In this document: positions 46,801-54,979 of the stretch, in pieces
Numbering within the stretch: the stretch's first letter is position 1
Layout of the letters: every line of letters begins with the position of its first letter
Origin: Bacteroidia bacterium
GTDB taxonomy: Bacteria; Bacteroidota; Bacteroidia; NS11-12g; UBA955
Direction of reading: 5' to 3'
Length of the DNA stretch: 64,000 bases
Assembly: GCA_023228875.1 (NCBI GenBank)
Contig: JALOAG010000005.1
Span: 157,007-221,006 of the forward strand
Notes under the pieces: generated by a model
The model's input: the letters and a program-made list of their open reading frames with translations, nothing else
What the model was told of the DNA's origin: nothing
The model's database searches: none
Made by a program: the position numbers and the translations under genes

Positions 46801-47159
46801 AGTAAGGGTTTGTTGCTGTTGTTAATTCGCTCTAATGCACTTGTTCTCAACTGTAGCTTGTCAGGCATTTGTTCAGTTGTATCAAAGGGCTTTTTATAGG
46901 AATCATAAAGTAACACTGTGTTTTTTTCCATCTCCATGTTTTCTAAATCATTTCTGAAAAACTCCGCCTCCTCTTCTGTAGGCAGGATGATAACAAAATG
47001 ACTTTGCAGGTTTTGAAATAATGAACTGAAAAGTACGGCTGACGCTGATCCGGACAACTTGTTTAAATGTATGCTTTTACCATTTGGGCGTAGAAATTCA
47101 CCCATTCCTTTGATTGCAGGATGAAACTCAAAAAGATGTTTTAATTCACTAATCTTCAC
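43884..47159 (-). CDS. mfd: Transcription-repair coupling factor Mfd
   Basis: 1091-residue SF2 translocase that removes stalled RNA polymerase and recruits UvrA. UvrB-like modules come first, then the RNA polymerase-interacting domain with GDFVTHIDHGVGKFAGL, the motor with GDVGFGKTEVAIRAAF and DEEQKFG, and RDLDIRGAGNLLGGEQSG and TRCF C-terminal segments. The start is GTG 47159. Two -7 boxes lie upstream (47181-47203). Confidence 0.97.
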   Translation of the reverse strand: MKISELKHLFEFHPAIKGMGEFLRPNGKSIHLNKLSGSASAVLFSSLFQNLQSHFVIILPTEEEAEFFRNDLENMEMEKNTVLLYDSYKKPFDTTEQMPDKLQLRTSALERINNSNKPLLIVTYTSAISEKAIEGSLLENKTVTLNVADNFDIDFMIEVLDEQGYEREEFVFQPGHFAIRGSIIDIFSYDSNLPYRIALDGDAIESIRVFDPETQLSVSKVQWFKLVPNISQLQNAQNADSFFKYLKLNTIVFVKDLAWILENIEKEISNSEFFLNMGTTYRELCKFPIVEFGSYFKLKSNHDINFNQKEQPLFGKGLDLALNHLKENEVLGIKNLLFSEQPRQLERLEAIIKDKQRDIKFEPIYHALSLGFVDKDLKIALYTEHQIFNRYYRYKNKHSRTNKNAALTLKELQELKIGDFVTHIDHGVGKFAGLQKMDVKGKIQEVVKIVYRDNDMLYVSISSLHKISRFSGQEGTIPKVHKLGSGVWEKQKANTKRKVKDIARELIKLYAARKAQPGFAFSPDNYLQNELEASFLYEDTEDQAKATDEVKKDMEKNQPMDRLLCGDVGFGKTEVAIRAAFKAVLDGKQVAVLVPTTILAYQHYRTFGERMENLPVSVDFINRFKSPSEQKKTLKKLSEGKTDIIIGTHRLIGKDVKFKDLGLLIIDEEQKFGVSAKEKLRELRVNIDTLTLTATPIPRTLHFSLMGARDLSVINTPPPNRQPIQTELHVFNKEVIINAIDKEVSRGGQVFFVHNRVKDIEAIRKMIENEMPDIRTAVAHGQMEGDDLEKTMIRFIEGEFDVLISTTIIETGLDIPNGNTIIINNAHMFGLSDLHQMRGRVGRSNTKAYCILLAPPLSSLTEEARKRLKTIEEFTDLGSGFQIAMRDLDIRGAGNLLGGEQSGFISEIGFDMYHKILDEAVGELKEDEFKELFDNQNEVIASKECVVETDYEMLIPDYYVSQISERLLLYQELSAIENDADLAKFASNLEDRFGTIPPPTLELIETIRLKWKGKELGFEKITLSNNEMRIYLQSNPNSAYFNHATFQHLLTQITNNPLKYNLKQSSKSLILNVHNINSLKAALNILETLKC

Positions 47160-47180
47160 TTAACCAAGCCCAACGAGGAT

Positions 47181-47203
47181 CAAATATAACGTGTGCAAAG
47201 ATA
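47181..47203 (-). promoter_or_regulatory. Two -7 boxes for mfd
   Basis: CAAATATA (47181-47188) and CAAAGATA (47196-47203) on the plus strand are TATATTTG and TATCTTTG on the minus strand, both matching TAnnTTTG. Confidence 0.5.
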
Positions 47204-47306
47204 GCGTTTGCATAATGTTGATTGCATAGACTTGTTCTTAAAAAATTGCAGATTAAAATTTAAGTATTGATATTGGGTTTAACCTATTTGTTAATCCTTG
47301 AATGAC

Positions 47307-48107
47307 TTATAGTCGCGTTGCAAAAATATTGGCTTGTAAGAAACAGCCATTGACAATTTTTTTGTTCACAAATGGCTGTGCAAGTTTAACAGGTACTTCC
47401 ATCCTGTATGTAAATCCTGCATTTTCTAATTGTTGCAGAATATCAGCTAAGAATGGAGTTTCGTTTTCTCGTTGATGATATTCAATAAAGATGTTTTTGA
47501 TTTTTGGGAAATGTTTGGCAATATGTGGAATTAATATCCTTTCGGCTCCTTCAATGTCAATTTTTAGCATGTCTATGTTAGTAAATGAGTCTAAATAGTT
47601 GCTAAAATCAATTGCTTCTACACTGTTGTTACCGGTACTTTCCACTATCATACCACCGTCTTTTCCATCAGAAAGAAAGCTGATTTTTTCATTTTTAACA
47701 TATACTGCTTGATTGAGTATATGAACGTTAGGCGATGTTATTGGTGCTAAATTTTGTTTTAATTTTTCAAAAATTTCCGTGTCAGCTTCAAAACTATAAA
47801 TGTTGGCACCGGGATAATGTTTTGCAAACCAAAAAGTACTTAACCCAATATTTGCACCGCAATCAATGATATTTATTGAAGTTGTAGTGGTTGTGTCAAA
47901 TCTATAGTATTCACGGTAGTATATTTCATGGTATTGCCAGAAGAAACCGAGTTTGTCGTTGATAATAAAGGGCTGCCCGTTTATTCTAAACTTTTGAACA
48001 GGAAATATAACTAAACGTAAACCTAAGAAAAACAACTTTCTAAAATCCTTTTGCAGTATAAACTTAAAAAGTCCACCAAAGAAATATATCAATAAGCCCC
48101 TAAGCAT
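47307..48107 (-). CDS. FkbM family methyltransferase
   Basis: About 266 residues. The SAM-binding loop INIIDCGANIGLSTFWFAKHYP and the downstream DMLKIDIEGAERILIPHI are FkbM hallmarks. The N-terminus has a hydrophobic stretch (LRGLLIYFFGGLFKFI), possibly membrane-associated. I chose ATG 48107, since the longer frame starts at TTG 48128. It is divergent from a glycosyltransferase gene, so glycan O-methylation is likely. Confidence 0.83.
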   Translation of the reverse strand: MLRGLLIYFFGGLFKFILQKDFRKLFFLGLRLVIFPVQKFRINGQPFIINDKLGFFWQYHEIYYREYYRFDTTTTTSINIIDCGANIGLSTFWFAKHYPGANIYSFEADTEIFEKLKQNLAPITSPNVHILNQAVYVKNEKISFLSDGKDGGMIVESTGNNSVEAIDFSNYLDSFTNIDMLKIDIEGAERILIPHIAKHFPKIKNIFIEYHQRENETPFLADILQQLENAGFTYRMEVPVKLAQPFVNKKIVNGCFLQANIFATRL

Positions 48108-48298
48108 GTACCCATAAAATTTCTGCAAAGGAAAGTAAATTCTGTGTCAAGTTTGTTGTAAAATCTTGCAGCAATGGTAATTGCTTATGTTGACTTGTGT
48201 AGTTTGTCTCTTGGTAAGGTGTTGAAGAGTCATCAACATAAGTCTCAAAAAGAATTTCTGATGGCTATATTTGCGGACTGATTTTGCAATAAAACATC

Positions 48299-49486
48299 TT
48301 GAAAATACTTTTTGTAGCCAACCGTTTTCCCTTTCCTCCACACAGAGGAGATAAGATTAAAATTTATAATCTGGCACGTAAACTTGCGTTAAAACATGAG
48401 TTAATATTGGTTACATTCACGCAAGATAAACAAGACCTTGCAAATCTTTCTAAGTTAAACCATATTTTTTCGAGAGTTGAAACTATACACTTGCCTCAAT
48501 GGAAGTCAGTGTTGTCTTGCAGCCGTTTTTTAATTGACAAAAGCCCATTACAAGTATTGTATTTTCGCTCAAATGCGTTTAAAAAATTATTGTCAAAAGT
48601 GGTAGCAGAAGAACAGCCGGATGTTGTGCATGTGCAACATTTGCGTATGTCTCAATATCTGAATCAATTAGCAGGAATTCCGGCTTTATTGGATTTGCCG
48701 GATGCATTCAGTATGTATTGGGAGCGAAGAAAAAATCAAGCTGCCGGAGTGCTGAAAAAAATGTTTAACACAATGGAATTTAAGAGGCTGGAAAAATATG
48801 AGCTTATTCTGAAACGATTTAACCTTTGTGTTGCATGTTCTAAAGAGGATGTAAATTATTTGATTAAAAAGCATGAATTGACGAATATCAAGGTATTGCC
48901 AAACGGAGTTGATGTAGAAGTGTTTTCTTCAGGAATGGGTCATGATTATAGTCAGAATAAGATATTATTATTTACGGGAAATATGAATTATGCTCCCAAC
49001 GTTGACGGTGTGCAATACTTTGTGAAGGATATTTTGCCATTGATTCATAAAAAACACCCGCAAGTTAAATTTGTTATTGCGGGACAAAATCCTGTTCACT
49101 CTGTTCTTACATTGGCATCAGAACAAGTTGAAGTTACAGGTTTTGTAATAGATATTGTGGACTATTATAAACAAGCAGCGGTTGTTGTTGCACCCTTGCG
49201 TATAGGAGCCGGAACTCAAAATAAAGTGCTTGAGGCTTTGTCTATGGCTATTCCGGTGGTTTGTACGCGAGTTGGTTTTGAAGGATTGGGAATTAAACAA
49301 GGTGAAGGTGCCTTTATGGAAACAGAAAATACTGCTTTTGCAAACAGGGTAATGGAGTTATTGGACAATCAAGAATTAAGAAAAAGTACAGGGCTGTCCG
49401 GACAGGCAATGATTCGAAAACAATTTGATTGGAATGTTGTTGCGAGTGTGTTAGAAGAGTATCTAAAAGAAATTAAGCATGGGTAG
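48299..49486 (+). CDS. Glycosyltransferase (GT4-like, TIGR03087/EpsH1-associated type)
   Basis: 395 residues. The N-terminus KILFVANRFPFPPHRGDKIKIYN matches sugar transferases of the PEP-CTERM/EpsH1 group. The C-terminal GT-B donor domain has VAPLRIGAGTQNKVLEALSMAIPVV. The start is TTG 48299: a stop codon lies three codons upstream and the conserved N-terminus begins at once. It overlaps the next membrane-protein gene by 8 bases. Confidence 0.86.
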   Translation: MKILFVANRFPFPPHRGDKIKIYNLARKLALKHELILVTFTQDKQDLANLSKLNHIFSRVETIHLPQWKSVLSCSRFLIDKSPLQVLYFRSNAFKKLLSKVVAEEQPDVVHVQHLRMSQYLNQLAGIPALLDLPDAFSMYWERRKNQAAGVLKKMFNTMEFKRLEKYELILKRFNLCVACSKEDVNYLIKKHELTNIKVLPNGVDVEVFSSGMGHDYSQNKILLFTGNMNYAPNVDGVQYFVKDILPLIHKKHPQVKFVIAGQNPVHSVLTLASEQVEVTGFVIDIVDYYKQAAVVVAPLRIGAGTQNKVLEALSMAIPVVCTRVGFEGLGIKQGEGAFMETENTAFANRVMELLDNQELRKSTGLSGQAMIRKQFDWNVVASVLEEYLKEIKHG

Positions 49487-50870
49487 GATTCGCTTTTTTG
49501 GTGCCATTATTATCTTATCTCTGATTATACAAGCTGCGTATTTTGGAGATGTTAAATCCATGTTTGGAGACTCTGCTTTTACAGTCTTTAAAATTCTGAA
49601 TTTTGAATCGATACCGGTTGAGCATGATCGTTATGCAGGGGCAATTGTGAATATTCCTGCGTATTTAGGGATGTATTTTGATGCCCCAATTTCGTTAATT
49701 TTTAAACTTTATGCAATAGGACCTTGGTTGTTGATATTGGGAGTTTTTAGTTTGTTGGTTTATTTAAAAAGACCTGTTGAGTCGCTGACCTTAGTCATTT
49801 CCTTAGTATGGTTTATGAGAGAAAGTTTCTTTATTACGACAGAAGTACCGGCTGCAGTGTCATTCTCGTTATTGTTTAGTGTGTTTTTGTGGTGGCAGAA
49901 TAATAATCAAATTGTGCGAGATTGGCGTCCGGTATTGATTGGGTTATTGGGTGTAATCGGGGCGGTTTTCTCGCATCCCATTGGCTTGATATTAGTATCC
50001 TTCTTATTAGTATTGAAGTTCACGGACAGTATAAAGGAATTTAGGAAATGGTGGTATTTTGCCATTCCTTTGCTGATTGTTATACTGTTAAAGTCAGCTT
50101 TTTTTTCGACTTCCTCTTATGAAGAATCATTTTATACAAAATTGTTTAAAGACATAACATGGGTGCAAGGTTTTACAGATTTATATTCAGTACAATTCTT
50201 TTTTAAAGCACAAAACGGGATGTATTTATTGTTGATTTTGCTTTGGATATTAGCCTTGTTTAGACTCAACACAAATGAAGCACGTCCTACATTTTTATTC
50301 AGCTTAATAGGGCTGCCGGTTTTGTGGGTATTAGTCATGGTAACTTTTAAAGAAGGGGATGTAAATCCCATGATGGAAAAGAGTTATTTAGCGATAGTAA
50401 TGCCCGTAGTTTTTGTATTTATTTTTAGAAGTTACCAATTGTACAAAGGAATAGGAGGGATGGTGTTTCTTTCTTTTTGGGTTATTAGTTTAATCAGTAT
50501 AAGCAACATTGCTAAAATTGGCAATGAAGTCTATGCAAAGCGTTTAAATCGTTTAGAGAAATTAGTAACCATGCAACAGCGAACCGGACACGACAAATTT
50601 TATGTAGAAAAAGCACAAATTAAAGGAGATGTTTGGCTTACCCATTGGGCTCTGCCTTTTGAAACCTTGTTAATGTCTTTAGAAAAAAATGGAGTTGGTA
50701 AGCTCACTGTGTTAGATATGTCAACAAGAAACTTGCCCAACCTTAATTCACATCAATATTATGGACCTGATTGGTTTGGCGCATGGGATGTGAACACTTT
50801 AAATAAAAAATACTTTTCACTATCAAAATCTGAATGGGTGAAAATAGGTAGTCTTGATTTTGTAGAATAA
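49479..50870 (+). CDS. Polytopic membrane protein, hypothetical
   Basis: 463 residues with about ten hydrophobic segments, an early acidic motif near FGDVKSMFGDS and a short soluble C-terminus. This layout resembles GT-C glycosyltransferases or polymer-export proteins, but no family is certain. It overlaps the glycosyltransferase by 8 bases, suggesting coupled synthesis and membrane steps in surface glycan assembly. Confidence 0.68.
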   Translation: MGRIRFFGAIIILSLIIQAAYFGDVKSMFGDSAFTVFKILNFESIPVEHDRYAGAIVNIPAYLGMYFDAPISLIFKLYAIGPWLLILGVFSLLVYLKRPVESLTLVISLVWFMRESFFITTEVPAAVSFSLLFSVFLWWQNNNQIVRDWRPVLIGLLGVIGAVFSHPIGLILVSFLLVLKFTDSIKEFRKWWYFAIPLLIVILLKSAFFSTSSYEESFYTKLFKDITWVQGFTDLYSVQFFFKAQNGMYLLLILLWILALFRLNTNEARPTFLFSLIGLPVLWVLVMVTFKEGDVNPMMEKSYLAIVMPVVFVFIFRSYQLYKGIGGMVFLSFWVISLISISNIAKIGNEVYAKRLNRLEKLVTMQQRTGHDKFYVEKAQIKGDVWLTHWALPFETLLMSLEKNGVGKLTVLDMSTRNLPNLNSHQYYGPDWFGAWDVNTLNKKYFSLSKSEWVKIGSLDFVE

Positions 50871-50913
50871 TGCCTTTAGTGGGTAAGTCGTGTATGTTTC
50901 TTATGGTATTCGA

Positions 50914-50946
50914 TTTGGAATTTCAAAATCTTTGAGCATATATTTG
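50914..50946 (+). promoter_or_regulatory. Promoter of the paa operon
   Basis: TTTG at 50914-50917 and TATATTTG at 50939-50946 match the Bacteroidota -33 and -7 elements, with a 21-base spacer. Transcription would start about 50953. Confidence 0.6.
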
Positions 50947-50953
50947 TAGAGAC

Positions 50954-50967
50954 CTAACGTTAGTTAG
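50954..50967. promoter_or_regulatory. PaaR-like TetR operator
   Basis: CTAACGTTAGTTAG holds the perfect palindrome CTAACGTTAG (50954-50963). The whole fits CNAACGNNCGTTNG, the pseudopalindrome I recall for Thermus PaaR, at all fixed positions but one. It lies at the predicted transcription start and 2 bases before the TetR gene, so autorepression is likely. Confidence 0.6.
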
Positions 50968-50969
50968 CT

Positions 50970-51548
50970 ATGAAGGTGGCGAAAAGACAGTTAATAATAG
51001 ATAAAGCGCTGGAATTAATCAGAAAAAACGGATACCACGCAACAGGAATGAGAGAACTTGCAAAGGCTTTTGACATGGAAGCCCCAAGTTTATATAATCA
51101 TATTAGTTCTAAAGAAGAAATTTTACAAGAAACATGCTTTGGCATGGCAGATAAGTTTATAACTGCATTGGATGAAGTCAATGATATTTATTTTAATGGC
51201 GAAGAAAAATTACGCATGGGAATAAGAAATCATATAGAAATTCTTACAGCGAACTTAAATGCGACCCATGTGTTTTTATATGAATGGCAGAATTTAAGTG
51301 AGCCATATTTGAGCAAATTTGTAGAATTAAGACATCAATACCAAGACGGTTACAGACAGATTATTATGACAGGCGAAAAAGAAGGTGTGTTTAAAGAAAG
51401 TGATATCAAGTTTGCAACACTAACAATATTATCTGCAATAAACTGGGTTATAGAGTGGTATAGACCGGACGGCAAAATGAGTCCAAAAGAAATTGCAGAT
51501 AAACTCACTGACTTTATTTTGTCAGGACTAAAAAAAGAAAAAATATAA
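50970..51548 (+). CDS. TetR family regulator of the paa genes (PaaR-type)
   Basis: 192 residues. The N-terminal helix-turn-helix is KALELIRKNGYHATGMRELAKAF with APSLYNHISSKEEILQE. The C-terminal half is helical and would bind a ligand, probably phenylacetyl-CoA given the following genes. The operator-like palindrome directly before it supports autoregulation. paaA follows after 13 bases on the same transcript. Confidence 0.88.
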   Translation: MKVAKRQLIIDKALELIRKNGYHATGMRELAKAFDMEAPSLYNHISSKEEILQETCFGMADKFITALDEVNDIYFNGEEKLRMGIRNHIEILTANLNATHVFLYEWQNLSEPYLSKFVELRHQYQDGYRQIIMTGEKEGVFKESDIKFATLTILSAINWVIEWYRPDGKMSPKEIADKLTDFILSGLKKEKI

Positions 51549-51561
51549 ATCATCAATACTT

Positions 51562-52551
51562 ATGTACGGAAACGCTTACATCGACCCCGACCAAACCCCT
51601 AACAAATATACTCAAGACGAAGATCTTGAAAAACTTGCTGAATTTGAGGCAAGGATTGAAGGAGGAGATAAAATTGAACCCAAAGATTGGATGCCCAAAG
51701 AGTACAGAAGGCAATTAGTAAGAATGATTGAGCAGCATGCTCATTCTGAAATTATTGGAGCTTTGCCTGAAGGTACATGGATAACACGTGCGCCCGGCTT
51801 TAGACGTAAACTGGCACTAATGGCTAAGGTACAAGACGAAGTAGGACATGCTCAATTACTTTATAGCGCTGCCGAAACTCTTGGTAAATCACGTGAAGAA
51901 ATGATAAATGACTTAATTAACGGTAAGTCAAAATATTCTAATGTGTTCAATTACCCGGCAGTAACTTGGGCAGACTCTGCCATCATTGCATGGTTGATAG
52001 ATGCAGGTGCAATCGTAAATCAACTTGCCAATTCAAAAGGTAGCTATGGTCCCTATTGCAGGGCACTTGAAAGAATTTGTGTAGAAGAATCTTTTCACTT
52101 GAAATATGGACATGATAATGTTGTATTCTTAGCAACCGGCACTAAAACCCAACGCGACATGGTGCAAGATGCGCTCACAAGATGGTGGACTCCTATCATG
52201 CATTTCTTTGGACCAAGCGACAAAATCTCAGTACACACTGAAACATTGATGAAATGGAAAGTAAAAATGGCTTCAAACGATGAAATGCGCCAAACTTTCC
52301 TTAATATGTATGTCCCTAAAATTTGGGATTTAGGTCTTGTAATTCCTGACCCAAACTTGAAGAAAAATGAGAGTACAGGACTCTGGGAATATACTGAGCC
52401 GGATTGGGAAGAATTTAAAAGAGTTATTAATGGTGATGGACCTTGTAATAAAGAAAGACTTGCTGTAAGAAAATATGCTGAAGAAAAAGGAAGATGGGTG
52501 CGCAAGGCGCTTTTAAAGAAAGATGCAGAATATGTTACTCCGCTTGTTTAA
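51562..52551 (+). CDS. paaA: Phenylacetyl-CoA epoxidase catalytic subunit
   Basis: 329 residues. PaaA is the di-iron subunit that forms the ring 1,2-epoxide of phenylacetyl-CoA. Ligand-bearing helices are visible: MIEQHAHSEIIGALP, KVQDEVGHAQLLYSAAE and CVEESFHLKYGHDNV, each with a carboxylate and histidine of the ferritin-like fold. The NWKWAPQ-like C-terminus is not expected, and length is normal. It is first of paaABCD. Confidence 0.95.
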   Translation: MYGNAYIDPDQTPNKYTQDEDLEKLAEFEARIEGGDKIEPKDWMPKEYRRQLVRMIEQHAHSEIIGALPEGTWITRAPGFRRKLALMAKVQDEVGHAQLLYSAAETLGKSREEMINDLINGKSKYSNVFNYPAVTWADSAIIAWLIDAGAIVNQLANSKGSYGPYCRALERICVEESFHLKYGHDNVVFLATGTKTQRDMVQDALTRWWTPIMHFFGPSDKISVHTETLMKWKVKMASNDEMRQTFLNMYVPKIWDLGLVIPDPNLKKNESTGLWEYTEPDWEEFKRVINGDGPCNKERLAVRKYAEEKGRWVRKALLKKDAEYVTPLV

Positions 52552-52572
52552 TTAAATAATGAAAAAGAAAAT

Positions 52573-52950
52573 ATGAAAATACATTCATTAGACCCTAGAA
52601 TTACTCGTGCAGAAATAGATAGTGAAAAACCGTTTGAAGTAGCTAAAGAATTAGATCAGTGGCAAACCTATGAGGTTTTTCATCAAACCAAGCGCGGGCT
52701 ACAACATCAACATGTAGGTTGTGTTCATGCACCTAACGCAGAAATGGCACTCTTGTTTGCTAAAGAAGTGTATGGACGCAGAGGTATGTGTGTAAATCTG
52801 TGGGTAGCCAAGTCTGCTAATATTTATGCATCTGACTATGAAGATGCAGATATTTTTGAGGCAGAAGAAGTCAAAACATATCGAGATCCGGGTTATTATA
52901 AAGTGATGGATAGAATTAGAGCATTTAAAGAAAAACAACAATCGTTATGA
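52573..52950 (+). CDS. paaB: Phenylacetyl-CoA epoxidase subunit PaaB
   Basis: 125 residues. The small non-catalytic subunit that bridges PaaAC units. Visible: WQTYEVFHQTKRGLQHQHVGCVHAPNAEMALLFAKEVYGRR, split here by the family patterns VFHQ and YGRRGMCVNLWV. It overlaps paaC by 4 bases (ATGA). Confidence 0.93.
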   Translation: MKIHSLDPRITRAEIDSEKPFEVAKELDQWQTYEVFHQTKRGLQHQHVGCVHAPNAEMALLFAKEVYGRRGMCVNLWVAKSANIYASDYEDADIFEAEEVKTYRDPGYYKVMDRIRAFKEKQQSL

Positions 52951-53717
52951 ACATATCTGAAAAAGGATTTGAAGCAATCAAGGATTTGCTCTATAAAATG
53001 GCTGATGACCAATTGATTATTGGGCATAGAAATTCTGAATGGACAGGGTTAGGTCCTGTATTAGAAGAAGATATTGCGTTTTCTTCAATGGCTCAAGATA
53101 AACTTGGACATGCACAAGCGTTATATGAAATTCTTAGCCAAATGGGAGAGGGAGACCCTGATACCATAGCGTTTATGCGTAATGCAGAGCAATTTCATTG
53201 CTGCCATTTGGTTGAACTCCCGATTGGAGAATATGAATTTAGTTTAATGCGACATTTTTTCTTTGATAATGCTGAATTATTACGCTTCGAAATGTTGGCA
53301 AACTCATCTTTCGAACCATTGTCCTTCCTTTCTAAAAAAATTAAAGGTGAAATCAAATATCATACTATGCATGCGGATGTTTGGATATCTCAGCTGGGCA
53401 ACGCTTCTGAAGAGAGTAATATTAGAATGCAAAATGCGCTGAATGCCACATTCTCATTGGCACTAGGAATATTTGAAAAAGGAAATTTTGAAGATGTGTT
53501 AATATCAGAAGGTATTTTTGATGGAGAAGAATCGCTTAAAGCCAAGTGGCTCAATGTAGTGATTCCAATACTTGAAAAGTCAGGGTTGAATGTTCCGGAC
53601 CCAAATGCAACAACTGCTTCTATGGGTGGACGTAAAGGAAATCATACCGAACATTTACAATCGCTGTTAAATGAAATGACAGAAGTATTTAGAATAGACC
53701 CTGCAGCAGAATGGTAG
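52947..53717 (+). CDS. paaC: Phenylacetyl-CoA epoxidase subunit PaaC
   Basis: 256 residues, ferritin-like structural partner of PaaA that lacks a full di-iron site in characterised relatives. Motifs: DDQLIIGHRNSEWTGLGP, SMAQDKLGHAQALYEIL and EIKYHTMHADVWISQLG. It is translationally coupled to paaB and followed by paaD. Confidence 0.93.
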   Translation: MNISEKGFEAIKDLLYKMADDQLIIGHRNSEWTGLGPVLEEDIAFSSMAQDKLGHAQALYEILSQMGEGDPDTIAFMRNAEQFHCCHLVELPIGEYEFSLMRHFFFDNAELLRFEMLANSSFEPLSFLSKKIKGEIKYHTMHADVWISQLGNASEESNIRMQNALNATFSLALGIFEKGNFEDVLISEGIFDGEESLKAKWLNVVIPILEKSGLNVPDPNATTASMGGRKGNHTEHLQSLLNEMTEVFRIDPAAEW

Positions 53718-53733
53718 ATAAGCGAGGTGTGAA

Positions 53734-54219
53734 ATGTTAGTTACCCAAGCAGATGTGCTCAATGCGCTCAAAGAAGTAAGCGACCCTGAAATTCCCACTA
53801 TTTCTATTGTGGATTTGGGGATTGTTACAAAAATTGTTATTAATCCTGAACAGACATACGTAGAGCTGACTCCTACATTTGCAGGTTGTCCGGCACTTAG
53901 AATAATGGAAACATTGGTAGTAAATAAACTAAGTGAAAAAGGGTTCGCTAACCCTGTAGCTAAAACAACTTTTGAAGTTCAATGGAATACAAGTATGATT
54001 TCAGAAGCCGGTTTGTTTGCATTAAAGAAGCATGGACTTGCTCCACCTCAACCGATTGATGGAGAATTAAATTTGAATGATTTAAAGAAAATCCCTTGCC
54101 CTTATTGCGACAGTCCAAATACTGAACTCAAAAGCCCTTTTGGTCCAACTCTCTGTCGTTCAATACACTATTGCAACGATTGCCTGCAAACGTTCGAGGC
54201 GTTTAAACCCGTACAATAA
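53734..54219 (+). CDS. paaD: Phenylacetate pathway Fe-S maturation protein PaaD
   Basis: 161 residues. The N-terminal MIP18 (DUF59) domain has EVSDPEIPTISIVDLGIV and TPTFAGCPALRIME. The C-terminal zinc-ribbon-like part has CPYCDSPNTEL and HYCNDCLQTFEAF. PaaD is thought to help assemble the Fe-S cluster or iron site of the epoxidase. The usual reductase gene paaE does not follow; the DNA after the stop is degraded. Confidence 0.93.
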   Translation: MLVTQADVLNALKEVSDPEIPTISIVDLGIVTKIVINPEQTYVELTPTFAGCPALRIMETLVVNKLSEKGFANPVAKTTFEVQWNTSMISEAGLFALKKHGLAPPQPIDGELNLNDLKKIPCPYCDSPNTELKSPFGPTLCRSIHYCNDCLQTFEAFKPVQ

Positions 54220-54805
54220 TCCTTGCCGGGTTGCAAACTGATTTATTGTATATCATGCAATAGAGTAGTGATTGCTAATGTTGGACTATCGCACTGCAAC
54301 AGAACTCATTAGCAAAATATGTTGTAATTGACAAAAGCATTGAGCCAATGTGTAAGATTTCCGTCAACGGAGAAATTCTTATCAATGGTCATTCTAAGAT
54401 TGTTTTGGGCGAAATGATGTTCAAACAGAGTTGATGAATACACCTGTTGCAAATCATGATTTGAAAGAAGTAAGAGTTCATTGGACAACATTTGAAAGAT
54501 GGCGTATTTTAAAATATTTAAGCACAAGTGTTTGAAAAGCAGATTGAGTGCTTTAAAAAAGGAGAGGGGAAGTATATTTGTGAGTTCCCGACAAGCGAAA
54601 CCGACCTGCGCTCCATTCAAAAGATACTCAGATACAATAATAGAAAAACTACAAAAATCTAATTTTATAAGGGTACAAAAAGCCTTCCAAAACATCAAAA
54701 GTCCGTTTTGCGATTTGTAGTATGAATAATACACCAAGCCAAACAAGAGTAAATTATTTGTGTATTTTTGTTGCATATATAAATGAGTTTCCGGCTAGCA
54801 TAAAA
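54220..54805 (+). other. Degraded intergenic region after paaD
   Basis: No intact gene is convincing. An inverted repeat, TTGCTAATG (54272-54280) and CATTAGCAA (54307-54315), has a 26-base loop and might end the paa transcript. Beyond it several short plus-strand stretches in different frames look protein-like: one near 54316-54432 includes VNGEILINGHSKIV, one near 54433-54530 includes VRVHWTTFERWRILKYL, one near 54535-54660 includes YICEFPTSETDLRSIQ. They could be a frameshifted gene remnant. A minus-strand open frame (54309-54776) is Leu/Phe/Ser-rich and looks like antisense. Confidence 0.4.
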
Positions 54806-54951
54806 GACTACATCACAACGCTCACAACTCCTATATAAACCACCCAAAAAACCAACTTAAAAAGCATAGTTGAAAAAACAAGTGTGCTTAAAACGCTTCT
54901 AATGAAGCCGTTTTTGATGTTTTTTTCTTTTTTTAGAGAGTTGTGCAACAG
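54806..54951 (+). mobile_element. Truncated copy (right end) of the MITE-like element
   Basis: Nearly identical to the last 146 bases of the copies at 58148-58609 and 60357-60817, starting inside the transposase C-terminal remnant (DYITTLTTPI stop) and ending in the right inverted repeat GTTGTGCAACAG (54940-54951). The left end is absent; the sequence before 54806 is unrelated. After the repeat come CTACCCGTGTTA and then cassette DNA, as in the other copies. Confidence 0.85.
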
Positions 54952-54979
54952 CTACCCGTGTTAGCACTCGTTTTTCTTT

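Noticed and set aside
54309..54776. 155-codon minus-strand open frame after paaD
   Set aside because: Composition is Leu/Phe/Ser/Asn-rich as in antisense frames of AT-rich genes, no domain is seen, and it runs opposite protein-like plus-strand fragments.
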